DNA from: Flavobacterium sp. FEMGT703F
GTDB taxonomy: Bacteria > Bacteroidota > Bacteroidia > Flavobacteriales > Flavobacteriaceae
Length of the DNA: 64,000 bases
Assembly (NCBI GenBank): GCA_002786385.1
Contig: PGCN01000018.1
Location: 62,001-126,000 of the forward strand
Reading direction: 5' to 3'
The number at the start of each line of letters is the position of its first letter. Position 1 is the first letter of the stretch. The position numbers and the translations under genes were made by a program. The notes beneath the pieces are model-generated. The model saw only the letters and a list, made by a program, of their open reading frames with translations, was not told the origin of the DNA and searched no databases. Shown here piece after piece: positions 1 through 8,345 of this stretch.

Positions 1-614
1 TTTTGGGGTCATACCCCAAAATTGACGTTTTGGTGCTCTCATCAGTAGGAAACCTGAACAAAAATGCCTTTGAATCTTTTAAAGATAAAGTCACTATTTA
101 TGAAATTTCACGACATCATCGTTTCCCTTTTCAAAACTTATACAGTACACCTGAAACGTTAGGATTAGACCGGATGATTCTCGCTGCGGGTGCGGTATTA
201 CAATTTCCCAAACAAAATAGGTTGGTAATCGACATCGGAACTTGCATCACTTACGACTTCATCAATGAAGAAGACCAATATTTGGGTGGCGCCATTTCTC
301 CGGGAATCAGGCTGCGTTATGAATCATTACATCACTTCACGGCCAAATTACCCTTACTGACCAAAAAGCAACCGGAAAACACAATTGGAAATTCCACTAA
401 CGAATCCATACATTCCGGTGTAATAAACGGGATTGCTCACGAAATTGATGGCTTTATCGAAGCGTATCAATCGCAATACGCTAAATTTATCATAATTTTA
501 ACGGGAGGCGATGCAGATTTTTTGGCTAAACAATTAAAAAATACCATATTTGCCAATTCAAATTTTCTGTTGGAAAGTTTGAACCAAACATTTCAATACA
601 ATCAAAATGATTAA
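1..614 (+). CDS. coaX: Type III pantothenate kinase, 5'-truncated by window edge
   Basis: Phosphorylates pantothenate in the first step of coenzyme A synthesis, in the cytoplasm. The frame is open to the left edge. About 203 residues are visible against roughly 240-260 for the family, so the N-terminal phosphate-binding motif lies outside the window. Visible family motifs are IDIGTCITYD (about residues 76-85 of the visible part), GGAISPG (about 95-101) and a late TGGDA. A TTG at position 3 is probably not the true start. The stop codon overlaps the start of the next gene by 8 nt, so the two are probably co-transcribed. Assignment by motif recognition is firm; the start is unknown. Confidence 0.9.
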   Translation, partial: LGSYPKIDVLVLSSVGNLNKNAFESFKDKVTIYEISRHHRFPFQNLYSTPETLGLDRMILAAGAVLQFPKQNRLVIDIGTCITYDFINEEDQYLGGAISPGIRLRYESLHHFTAKLPLLTKKQPENTIGNSTNESIHSGVINGIAHEIDGFIEAYQSQYAKFIIILTGGDADFLAKQLKNTIFANSNFLLESLNQTFQYNQND

Positions 615-1857
615 AAAAATTGTAGTAAGCCTGAGCTTGCTTTTTTCATTGACATCTCTTGCTCAAGAAGGAACTTCTTCACCCTATTCATTTTATGGTA
701 TAGGCGATATAAAATTCAAAGGTACAGTTGACACTCGCTCTATGGGTGGCTTAATTGTTTTTCCTGACAGCATCCACTTAAATCTACAAAATCCGGCCCA
801 CTTAGCCAGTTTAAAATTGACTTCCTTTGCTGTTGGCGGCACTTATGCCAATACCAAATTCCAATCGGAAACTGCCGATGGGAAAGCCAGAAGAACTACC
901 TTAGATTATTTAGCGGTTGGTATTCCTGTGGGCAAATTAGGAATAGGATTCGGCCTTATCCCATACTCATCAATCGGCTACAAAATCCAAACTTTAACAG
1001 AAGAGGACAATCCAACTTTTTCAAGATACAGCGGCGTTGGCGGCGTTAACAAAGTTTTTGCCGGAGCGGGATACAAAATCACCAATCACTTAAATATAGG
1101 AGCCAGTATTCAGTATAATTTCGGAACTATTGAAACAAATAACCTTCGATATCTGGAAAGTGTGCAATACGGAACACGCGAAAATAACTTCTCTGACTTA
1201 CAAGGATTTAACTTAGATTTCGGTTTGAGTTACCAAAGAAAGTTAACCGAAAAACTATCCCTTTTCAGCAGCGTAACTTACAGTCCTGAGTCGAAACTCA
1301 AATTAGACAATTCCAGAACTATCGATTTGATTCAGTTTTTAAGCACCGGAACAACAAGTGTTATCCAAAGAGAAGATATTGATGTAGCCAATACCGAAAT
1401 CAAAATTCCTTCCAAATGGTCGTTTGGTACCGGAATCGGAGAAATGAAAAAATGGATGTTCGGCGGTGAAGTTACGCTCATCAACAATAGCGTAATGAGC
1501 AATCGTTTCAATGATATAGACGATGCTGTTTTTGAAAACTCTACCCGTTATGTATTGGGTGGTTATTTCATTCCTAACTACAACTCTTACTCCGGCTATT
1601 TCAAAAGAATCGTGTACCGCGCCGGTTTGAGATACGAAAATACCGGTTTGGTTTTACAAAATAAATCGATTACAGATGCCGCCATGAATGTTGGTTTCGG
1701 ATTACCTTTGAGTGGTACTTTTTCTAACATCAACATCAATTTTGAATATGGAAAAAGAGGGACTACATACTATAACTTGGTTGAAGAAAACTATTTTAAC
1801 ATTAGTATAGGACTTTCATTAAGCGATAAATGGTTTATAAAACGTAAATTTGACTAA
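607..1857 (+). CDS. Putative outer-membrane beta-barrel protein
   Basis: A 416-residue protein with a clear signal peptide (hydrophobic to about residue 19, ending SLAQ). The mature N-terminus reads SSPYSFYGIGD, which I associate with a Bacteroidota outer-membrane protein family often found beside coaX. The rest is rich in Gly, Ser, Asn and aromatic residues in alternating patterns and ends in a short strand-like segment, as expected for a beta-barrel. Ligand and function are unknown. It overlaps coaX by 8 nt and is followed 11 nt later by a TPR protein, so it belongs to an envelope operon. No catalytic motif was seen. Confidence 0.75.
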   Translation: MIKKIVVSLSLLFSLTSLAQEGTSSPYSFYGIGDIKFKGTVDTRSMGGLIVFPDSIHLNLQNPAHLASLKLTSFAVGGTYANTKFQSETADGKARRTTLDYLAVGIPVGKLGIGFGLIPYSSIGYKIQTLTEEDNPTFSRYSGVGGVNKVFAGAGYKITNHLNIGASIQYNFGTIETNNLRYLESVQYGTRENNFSDLQGFNLDFGLSYQRKLTEKLSLFSSVTYSPESKLKLDNSRTIDLIQFLSTGTTSVIQREDIDVANTEIKIPSKWSFGTGIGEMKKWMFGGEVTLINNSVMSNRFNDIDDAVFENSTRYVLGGYFIPNYNSYSGYFKRIVYRAGLRYENTGLVLQNKSITDAAMNVGFGLPLSGTFSNININFEYGKRGTTYYNLVEENYFNISIGLSLSDKWFIKRKFD

Positions 1858-1868
1858 ATTAAAACGTT

Positions 1869-3143
1869 ATGAAAGCACTATTCTTCACCTTAACCTTGAT
1901 GGCTTTTTCTTTAAGTCACTCCCAAAAATATGATTGTGCTTCAAAAACAAGAGAATACCAAGAATTTTTAAAAACGCAAGATTTTAACGGTTCCTACCAA
2001 ACTTGGCTGGAAGTCAGCAAAAAATGTCCGAAAGAAAGTGAAATCATTTACACCGATGGTTTAAGCATTTTGCAATACAAAATTGACAATGCTGCCAATC
2101 CCGAAGACAAAGAAAAGTTGGTCAGAAACTTGCTCAGCCTTTACGATCAATTTTACAAAAATTTCCCCAAATCAGTTCCCGATTATGAAGTAAAAAAAGC
2201 CATGGCGCTTTACAACAATCACATCGAAGTTGAGTCGGAAATACTTAGTCTTTTAGAAAGTGGTTTCTCTAAAGCAGGAAGCGAAGTTAAAGATGCCAAT
2301 GCTATTTTCACTTACTTTCGTTTGTGTCATGAAAAGTACAAAGCTGGCGATGCGCAATACAATGCCAATGCCACTTTAGACCGATATGCATTAGTGAATG
2401 CATTGCTCACAAACCTGCAAAGCTCCGCTTCGGCAAACAGCAATGATTACAAAACTGCCCAAAGAGCTATCGACGCTATGTCAAAAGACTTGGCCACTTG
2501 CGATAATTTAGAAGCTTACTTCGAAAAAAACTACAGCGCTAACATTGATTCGGTAGCCTGGCTAACCGCTGCTTTGACCAATATGACTAACAAATGTGGC
2601 GCGAAACCTGTTTTTTTCAAAATGGCTGAAAGAGTATATTCTTTGCAAGTGTCATCGCAATCAGCCTATTTTATGGCCATAGCCACTTTAAAACAAAAGA
2701 AGTTTGAAGAATCCATCAAATTTTACAACCAAGCGGCCGAACTGGAAACCGACAATGTAAAAAAAGCCGAAATCTATTATAGCTTAGGCACCGGTTTACT
2801 GGCCAATGACCTGACAAAATCTAAAGAAGCTTTAAGCAAAGCCTTACTCGCCGACCCAAATATGGGAAGAGTCTATTTGTTTTTAGCCCAACAATACGCC
2901 AACAATGCCAACAAATGCGGCAAAACAGCATTTGAAAAAAAGGCAATTTACACACTCGCGGCTCAAACCGTAAGAAAAGCTGTGGCCATTGAACCCAAAT
3001 TAAAAGCCACCGTAGACAAAATGGCGGCAGAATTTGATGCAAAAGGCGTAACTTCAACAGATCTTGCCAAAGAAAAAATGAAAGGCAAAACCCTTACTCT
3101 TGGTTGTTTAATTAACGAAACCATTACCTTTCCCGCTAAATAA
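1869..3143 (+). CDS. Exported TPR-repeat protein
   Basis: A 424-residue protein with an N-terminal signal peptide (about residues 1-18, ending SHSQ). The body is alpha-helical and contains tetratricopeptide-like repeats, clearest at about residues 265-345 (YFMAIATLKQKKFEESIKFY, then a second helix pair with YYSLGTGLLANDLTKSKEAL). Several cysteines occur, for example KYDCAS and NKCG, and could form disulfides in the periplasm. TPR domains mediate protein-protein contacts. Its position between an outer-membrane protein and LptC suggests a role in envelope biogenesis, but this is inference. The stop overlaps the next start by 1 nt (TAATG), indicating translational coupling. Confidence 0.75.
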   Translation: MKALFFTLTLMAFSLSHSQKYDCASKTREYQEFLKTQDFNGSYQTWLEVSKKCPKESEIIYTDGLSILQYKIDNAANPEDKEKLVRNLLSLYDQFYKNFPKSVPDYEVKKAMALYNNHIEVESEILSLLESGFSKAGSEVKDANAIFTYFRLCHEKYKAGDAQYNANATLDRYALVNALLTNLQSSASANSNDYKTAQRAIDAMSKDLATCDNLEAYFEKNYSANIDSVAWLTAALTNMTNKCGAKPVFFKMAERVYSLQVSSQSAYFMAIATLKQKKFEESIKFYNQAAELETDNVKKAEIYYSLGTGLLANDLTKSKEALSKALLADPNMGRVYLFLAQQYANNANKCGKTAFEKKAIYTLAAQTVRKAVAIEPKLKATVDKMAAEFDAKGVTSTDLAKEKMKGKTLTLGCLINETITFPAK

Positions 3144-3691
3144 TGAGTCGTTTATTCAGAAATACCATTCCGCTTTTCGCGGTCCTTTTCGGTCTTGCCG
3201 TTGCTTCTTGCGAAAGCAATTTTAAGGAAGTTCAAAAAATGGGACTATCCGAATTCACACCCAGCGGCGATGCGGATTCTATCAATTTAAAATACACCGA
3301 TTCCGGTCGAATAACCGCTAATCTAATCAGTCCGAAAATGCTGGACTATGCCACTGTGGCTTATCCTTTTACGGAATTTCCCAATGGCATGCACTTGACG
3401 TTATTTGACAAAAACGGCAAGCAAACTTATATAGATGCCAAATACGCCATTTCTCACAAAACTACCAATATTATCGATTTGCAAGGCAATGTCAAAATCT
3501 CCAATCAAAATGGGGAACTTTTAGAAACTGAGCAATTGTATTACGATCAAAAAAACGAATGGTTTTTTACCGAAAAAAAGTTTAAATTTACTTCACCAAA
3601 AGGAGTTTCTTATGGCGAAGGAATCGACTTTAGTAAAGACTTCAAAAAAGTAAACTCACAAAAAATATCCGGACAAGTCCAATCAGAATAA
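3143..3691 (+). CDS. lptC: LPS export protein LptC-like lipoprotein
   Basis: A 182-residue lipoprotein: hydrophobic N-terminus with the lipobox-like VASC about residue 23. The rest fits the LptC fold, with an early GLSEFTPSGDADSINLKYTD region and the repeating beta strands of the OstA/LptA superfamily (IIDLQGNVKISNQNGE, LETEQLYYDQKNEWFFTEK). LptC sits in the inner-membrane/periplasmic part of the Lpt bridge that moves lipopolysaccharide outward. Bacteroidota LptC proteins are usually annotated as lipoproteins like this one. It is translationally coupled to the TPR gene and followed 2 nt later by a small membrane protein. The family call is from sequence pattern; substrate is inferred. Confidence 0.8.
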   Translation: MSRLFRNTIPLFAVLFGLAVASCESNFKEVQKMGLSEFTPSGDADSINLKYTDSGRITANLISPKMLDYATVAYPFTEFPNGMHLTLFDKNGKQTYIDAKYAISHKTTNIIDLQGNVKISNQNGELLETEQLYYDQKNEWFFTEKKFKFTSPKGVSYGEGIDFSKDFKKVNSQKISGQVQSE

Positions 3692-3693
3692 CT

Positions 3694-3891
3694 ATGAACT
3701 ACTTAAAATTTACGCAATACGCTTACTTAATCGCTGCGGCTTTATTCGCTTTTGAAGCTTTTACCCAATACCAAGCCGGAGAAACCAACAAAGCGCTCAT
3801 TATGGGCATCTTTACTTTTGTGGGGATTTTTATGTTCTTCTTCCGTAGAAGTTACGCCAAGAAATTTGCCGAGCGCAACAAAAAACCCTAG
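3694..3891 (+). CDS. Small two-helix membrane protein
   Basis: A 65-residue protein with two hydrophobic segments (about residues 8-24 and 35-51) and a strongly basic tail (RRSYAKKFAERNKKP). It is packed between lptC and the CNNM/CBS gene with 2-3 nt gaps, so it is very likely translated as part of the same operon. The Lys/Arg-rich C-terminus predicts that both ends face the cytoplasm. I do not recognise a characterised family. It may be a small accessory subunit of one of its neighbours, which is speculation. Confidence 0.7.
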   Translation: MNYLKFTQYAYLIAAALFAFEAFTQYQAGETNKALIMGIFTFVGIFMFFFRRSYAKKFAERNKKP

Positions 3892-3894
3892 CCT

Positions 3895-5154
3895 ATGGAG
3901 GTTGGAGTTATCATTCTATGCTTGATTTTTTCCGCCTTTTTTTCCGGTATGGAAATCGCTTTTGTTTCCGCCAATAAAATTTACTTGGAAATCGAAAAGA
4001 AGCAAGACTACTTTATTTCGAAAATCCTGACTAAACTTACCGAAAAACCCTCGAAGTTTATCGCTTCCATGCTGATAGGCAACAATATTGCCTTGGTAAT
4101 TTACGGTTTCTTTACCGGAGATTTGTTGATGCGCTGGTTTGAAAACTCGGGATTGGAACTCACCGATTTATCCAATTTACTGTTGCAAACACTGCTTTCC
4201 ACTGTTGTCGTTTTGATGACCTCGGAATTCCTACCAAAAGTTTTCTTTCAAATCTACGCCAATAGTTTTTTAAAGTTTTTTGCCGTTCCAGCTTACTGTT
4301 TCTATTGGCTATTCTACTACATTTCATCGTTTATCATTTGGATTTCCGATCACTTGTTAAGACTCTTTTTTAAAACCGACGGTGATCAAATTACACTCTC
4401 CTTCAGCAAAGTGGAATTGGGCAATTACATCTCGGAACAAATGAATGCCCTACAAGATCCGGAAACTGTCGATTCGGAAATTCAAATCTTTCAAAATGCT
4501 TTAGAATTTTCAGGAGTGAAAGCCCGCGACATTATGACACCTCGCACTGAATTAGTGGCTGTAGATTTGTACAGCTCAGTAGCCGATTTGCGTCAGCTTT
4601 TTATCGAAACCGGTTATTCTAAAATTTTGGTATATCTGAATACTTTAGACGATATCGTTGGCTATGTGCATTCATTCGAGCTGTTCAAAAAACCCAGAAC
4701 GGTTAAATCAATTATGATACCGGTTGAATTTGTGCCGGAGACCATCTTTATCAAAGATGTCATGAATTTGCTCACCAAAAAACGAAAAAGTGTGGCGGTG
4801 GTTTTAGACGAATACGGCGGCACTTCGGGCATCATTACCATGGAAGACATCGTAGAAGAATTGTTTGGCGAAATTGAAGACGAACACGATTTAGATGAAA
4901 CCTTAACCGAAACACAACTCGATGCCAAAAACTACTTATTCTCTACCAGACTGGAAGTTGCCTATCTGAACGAAACTTACAAACTTTCCATACCTGAAAG
5001 CGATTCATACAGTACGCTAGGCGGATTTATTGTTGATTTCTCCAAAGAAATTCCGCAAAAAGGAGAGCAAATCACCATTGAAAATTACCAATTTACCATT
5101 GAAGCCGCGACAAACAAGAAAATCGAATTGGTGAAATTGGCAGTATTGGATTGA
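3895..5154 (+). CDS. CNNM/CBS-domain membrane protein (CorC/HlyC family)
   Basis: A 419-residue protein with three parts in order: a CNNM (DUF21) membrane domain of about four hydrophobic segments (residues 1-190, opening GVIILCLIFSAFFSGMEIAF), a CBS-domain pair (about 205-325, with DIMTPRTE and VVLDEYGGTSGIITMEDIVEE), and a CorC_HlyC C-terminal domain (about 340-415). The family is linked to magnesium or cobalt efflux and was named after haemolysin. GldE of gliding bacteria has the same layout, but nothing here identifies this as GldE. Last gene of the forward run before a 108-bp gap. Transport function is inferred from the family. Confidence 0.85.
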   Translation: MEVGVIILCLIFSAFFSGMEIAFVSANKIYLEIEKKQDYFISKILTKLTEKPSKFIASMLIGNNIALVIYGFFTGDLLMRWFENSGLELTDLSNLLLQTLLSTVVVLMTSEFLPKVFFQIYANSFLKFFAVPAYCFYWLFYYISSFIIWISDHLLRLFFKTDGDQITLSFSKVELGNYISEQMNALQDPETVDSEIQIFQNALEFSGVKARDIMTPRTELVAVDLYSSVADLRQLFIETGYSKILVYLNTLDDIVGYVHSFELFKKPRTVKSIMIPVEFVPETIFIKDVMNLLTKKRKSVAVVLDEYGGTSGIITMEDIVEELFGEIEDEHDLDETLTETQLDAKNYLFSTRLEVAYLNETYKLSIPESDSYSTLGGFIVDFSKEIPQKGEQITIENYQFTIEAATNKKIELVKLAVLD

Positions 5155-5262
5155 TTTCTGTAAAAAAAATAAAAAATAGTTGAAATTATAACTGGCTAAG
5201 TATTATTATTTCACAGATAATTGTATTTTCGCAAACTGAAATAAAAATTAACAAGAATAAAA

Positions 5263-7359
5263 ATGGCAGTTTTATCAAAAATTAGAAATCGCTCAGGTTT
5301 ACTTTTATTGGCAATTGGATTTGCGTTATTCGCATTTATTATAGGTGAAGCCATTCAAAGCGGCGGATTTAACAGACAACCAAGAGAGGTAGGTAGCGTT
5401 AATGGAAAGGATATTGCTTATGAAGAATTCAGACTCAAAGTAGCCGAACTTGAAAAAAACAATCAAAACGGTCAACCGATGAGTGCTATTCAAGCTTCTA
5501 ACCAAATTTGGAACCAAGAAGTTAGCATTGCTTTAATTGCTGCAGAATTTGAAAAATTAGGATTACGTGTAGGTAAAAAACACATCGTCGAAATTTTCAA
5601 AGCAGATCCTAATATCGGTCAAAACCCTGCGTTCTTGAATGCAGCTGGTAAATTTGACGAGAAAAAATTCGAAGACTACTTTAAAGCGAATCCGGAAGGA
5701 ATGACTGCTTTCAAAGAAAGAGAGAAAAATGCAGAATTGAATGCCAAATACCAAATCTATAATTCATTGGTAAAAGGTGCTTTGTTTACTACTGATGCTG
5801 AAGGTAAATTTAAATATGAAGCTGAAAACAACAAAGTTTCTTTCGACTTCGTAACTGTACCTTACTCTTCTATCAAAGATAGTGACGTAAAAATCACTGA
5901 CGAAGAGATCGTAGCTTACATGAAAACCAAAGAAAAGAAATTCAAAGCAGAAGAATCTCGCGAAATTGAATACGTTTTAGTAGAAGACAAACCGTCTGCT
6001 GCTGACGAAGCAGAAATCAAAAACAAAATCAACAGTTTGTTGTCAACTCGTATCGAATTCAGAGACGGTAAAAACGATACTATTCCTGGTTTCAAAGCAG
6101 CCACTAACAATGCTGAGTTTGTAAACATGAATTCTGATATTCCTTTCGATTCAACTTATATCGCTAAACAAGATTTACCGGCAGAACACGCTGATAAGTT
6201 ATTTGCTTTAGCTACAGGAGATGTTTACGGACCATACCAATTCAGCAACTACTACTGCATTTCAAAAGCTTTAGGCAGAAAAGCAGGTGCTAAAGCCAAA
6301 GCCAGTCATATCTTGATCAGCTGGGAAGGCACTCAAGTACCAAACAAAAAAGAAAAAAGAACTAAAGAACAAGCTAAGGCAAAAGCAGAAGGTTTGTTGG
6401 CGCAAGCACAAGCTAATCCGTCTATGTTTATGATGTTGGCTATGACCAACTCTGATGATTCATCAGCACAACAAGGTGGTGACTTAGGGTTTTTCTCTCC
6501 GGGTCAAATGGTAAAACCGTTTAACGATTTTGTTTTCAATAATCCAATTGGAAAAATCGGTTTAGTAGAAACTGAATTCGGTTACCACATCATCAATGTA
6601 ACTGACAAACAAGACGCCATTCGTTTAGCAACTATCGCACAAAAAATCGAACCGTCTGAAGCTACTACAGATAAAATCTATACACAAGCTACCAAGTTTG
6701 AAATGGAAGCCGCTACTAAGGATTTCGCAGCTTTGGCTAAAGAAATGAAATTAACCGTTAGTCCATCTGTTAGAGTAAAAGCGATTGACGAAAGCTTTGG
6801 TCCAATTAGCAACCAAAGACAAATCGTAAAATGGGCATTTGACAAAGAAACTGACCTTAACGGTGTAAAACGTTTCGAAATTGTTAACGTAGGTCACATC
6901 ATTGTAAAATTGAAAAAAATCAATGAGAAAGGTTTAATGGCTGTTGAAGATGCTCGTCCACAAGTTGAATTCTTATTGAAAAACAAGAAAAAAGCAGAAA
7001 TGATCAAAGCCAAAATGAACGGAAGCTCATTAAGCGCTATTGCAGCCTCTAACAAAGTAACGGTAATGAACGCTGTAGATTTAACTATCGAAAGCCCATC
7101 AGTACCGGGAGCAGGATTTGAGCCTAAAGTAGTAGGAACTGCTTTCGCTACCAAAGCCGGTCAAGTTTCTAAACCAATCGACGGTAATTCAGGAGTATAT
7201 GTAATCATGCCAAAAGCAGTTACCAAAGCACCGGCCATTAAAGATTACAAAGAATACGTAGCCAAACTAAAACCACAAGTACAAGGCAATGCCGGTCGAT
7301 TCATGCAAGCGTTGAAAAACGATGCAGATATCGTTGACAATAGAGCTACTTTCTATTAA
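5263..7359 (+). CDS. Membrane-anchored periplasmic peptidyl-prolyl isomerase (PpiD/SurA-like)
   Basis: A 698-residue folding factor. One transmembrane segment near the N-terminus (about residues 11-30, LLLLAIGFALFAFIIGEAI) is followed by a SurA/PpiD-type chaperone domain and a parvulin PPIC domain at about residues 345-450 (KASHILISW, GGDLGFFSPGQMVKPF, TEFGYHIINVT). A second, degenerate PPIC-like region may follow. It probably helps outer-membrane proteins fold at the periplasmic face of the inner membrane. It has its own leader after a 108-bp gap containing TATTTTCG (5224-5231), a one-mismatch match to the TAnnTTTG box. A strong terminator follows. Confidence 0.88.
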   Translation: MAVLSKIRNRSGLLLLAIGFALFAFIIGEAIQSGGFNRQPREVGSVNGKDIAYEEFRLKVAELEKNNQNGQPMSAIQASNQIWNQEVSIALIAAEFEKLGLRVGKKHIVEIFKADPNIGQNPAFLNAAGKFDEKKFEDYFKANPEGMTAFKEREKNAELNAKYQIYNSLVKGALFTTDAEGKFKYEAENNKVSFDFVTVPYSSIKDSDVKITDEEIVAYMKTKEKKFKAEESREIEYVLVEDKPSAADEAEIKNKINSLLSTRIEFRDGKNDTIPGFKAATNNAEFVNMNSDIPFDSTYIAKQDLPAEHADKLFALATGDVYGPYQFSNYYCISKALGRKAGAKAKASHILISWEGTQVPNKKEKRTKEQAKAKAEGLLAQAQANPSMFMMLAMTNSDDSSAQQGGDLGFFSPGQMVKPFNDFVFNNPIGKIGLVETEFGYHIINVTDKQDAIRLATIAQKIEPSEATTDKIYTQATKFEMEAATKDFAALAKEMKLTVSPSVRVKAIDESFGPISNQRQIVKWAFDKETDLNGVKRFEIVNVGHIIVKLKKINEKGLMAVEDARPQVEFLLKNKKKAEMIKAKMNGSSLSAIAASNKVTVMNAVDLTIESPSVPGAGFEPKVVGTAFATKAGQVSKPIDGNSGVYVIMPKAVTKAPAIKDYKEYVAKLKPQVQGNAGRFMQALKNDADIVDNRATFY

Positions 7360-7380
7360 TAGAAAAAGTTATTGAAATAA

Positions 7381-7412
7381 AAAAACCTGTCTTGTTAGAC
7401 AGGTTTTTTTTT
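7381..7412. terminator. Bidirectional intrinsic terminator
   Basis: Perfect 11-bp stem with left arm AAAAACCTGTC and right arm GACAGGTTTTT around a TTGTTA loop, flanked by A-run and T-run. It lies between the convergent PPIase and GYDIA-kinase genes and can serve both. Confidence 0.85.
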
Positions 7413-8322
7413 ATAGTATCATTTTACTGTAAGGAATGACAACCTCAAATCCTTTTGCTTTAAAATAATCGGTTGGATTTTCCTTGGATATGGCCAAGAC
7501 AAAATCGCCACCCCAAGCACCTAAACTTTTAACAACGCCTTCAAAATCATGGAAAAGGGTTTCTTTTACGGTGCTTAATTCTAAAATATTACTGAGTTCT
7601 ATTTCGTGTTGTGCCAAAGCCAAAGCAAAAGTTTTGGGATGCTCAGCGGCAATAACAGATTGCGTAATGGAATTGATTGTCGGAATCGCCTTTTGAATGT
7701 TCCCTAAATTGTTGTAATAAGCTGCTATTGCGCTTTTACTGTTTTGCTTTTGGTTGAGGTAGACAAAGAAAATCTTATCCGTGAAATCGGGATTAAAGTG
7801 CACTATTTCCACGATAGGTTTTTCGTTGACCAATTGGTAAATAATACCGGTATTGTTTTGTGCACAAGCAATATCGTAACCGCTTCCGCCAAAACTTCTT
7901 CGCAACAATTCAAAAGCATCTATTTGCAACCATTGTGCAATATTGTTAATCAAAGTAGATGAAGTGCCTAAACCCCAAGATTTGGGAAAAGTAAGTTCGG
8001 TGGAAATCTTGTAGCCTTTTGCATTATTGACAAACGCTGCATTCATAAGATACGCTTCGTGTAAAATCTCGATTAAAGTATTTTTAACGCCTTTATCCTC
8101 AAAACGTTCTTTGTTTACAATCGACTCAAAAGACAGCGTATCTTCAAACCAAATGCTTTTATCATGATCAAAACTGGTCCATTGCAAATTACCATCGGCA
8201 GTTTCTTCTACAATTAAATTCTGACCGTATTGGGTTGGCAAAGCAAAAGCTTTAGCGCCATCGAGCACCAAATACTCTCCGGTAATAAGCAATTTGCCGT
8301 TACTGTAAAAAGTTTGTTTCAT
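7411..8322 (-). CDS. GYDIA-family GHMP kinase (candidate phosphomevalonate kinase)
   Basis: A 303-residue GHMP-superfamily small-molecule kinase. The N-terminal strand reads SNGKLLITGEYLVLDGA, as in mevalonate-pathway kinases. The phosphate loop is KSWGLGTSSTLI (about residues 114-125), shorter than the canonical GLGSSAA form. The signature GGSGYDIACA (about 143-152) gives the family its name. It sits 23 bp downstream of HMG-CoA reductase in the same direction, so co-transcription is likely. Mevalonate kinase and the decarboxylase are encoded at 38-40 kb, which leaves the phosphomevalonate kinase step for this protein. That role is my inference. Confidence 0.8.
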   Translation of the reverse strand: MKQTFYSNGKLLITGEYLVLDGAKAFALPTQYGQNLIVEETADGNLQWTSFDHDKSIWFEDTLSFESIVNKERFEDKGVKNTLIEILHEAYLMNAAFVNNAKGYKISTELTFPKSWGLGTSSTLINNIAQWLQIDAFELLRRSFGGSGYDIACAQNNTGIIYQLVNEKPIVEIVHFNPDFTDKIFFVYLNQKQNSKSAIAAYYNNLGNIQKAIPTINSITQSVIAAEHPKTFALALAQHEIELSNILELSTVKETLFHDFEGVVKSLGAWGGDFVLAISKENPTDYFKAKGFEVVIPYSKMIL

Positions 8323-8345
8323 GTCTTCCTAAATTGGTGAAGCCA

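Noticed and set aside
2821..3057. Reverse-strand open frame of 78 codons inside the TPR gene
   Set aside because: It lies wholly inside a well-supported gene, its translation is Leu/Arg-rich with no domain, and it has no promoter or gap.
3895..5154. Gliding motility protein GldE
   Set aside because: GldE shares the CNNM/CBS/CorC layout, but no gliding genes are adjacent and nothing in the sequence separates it from the general CorC group.
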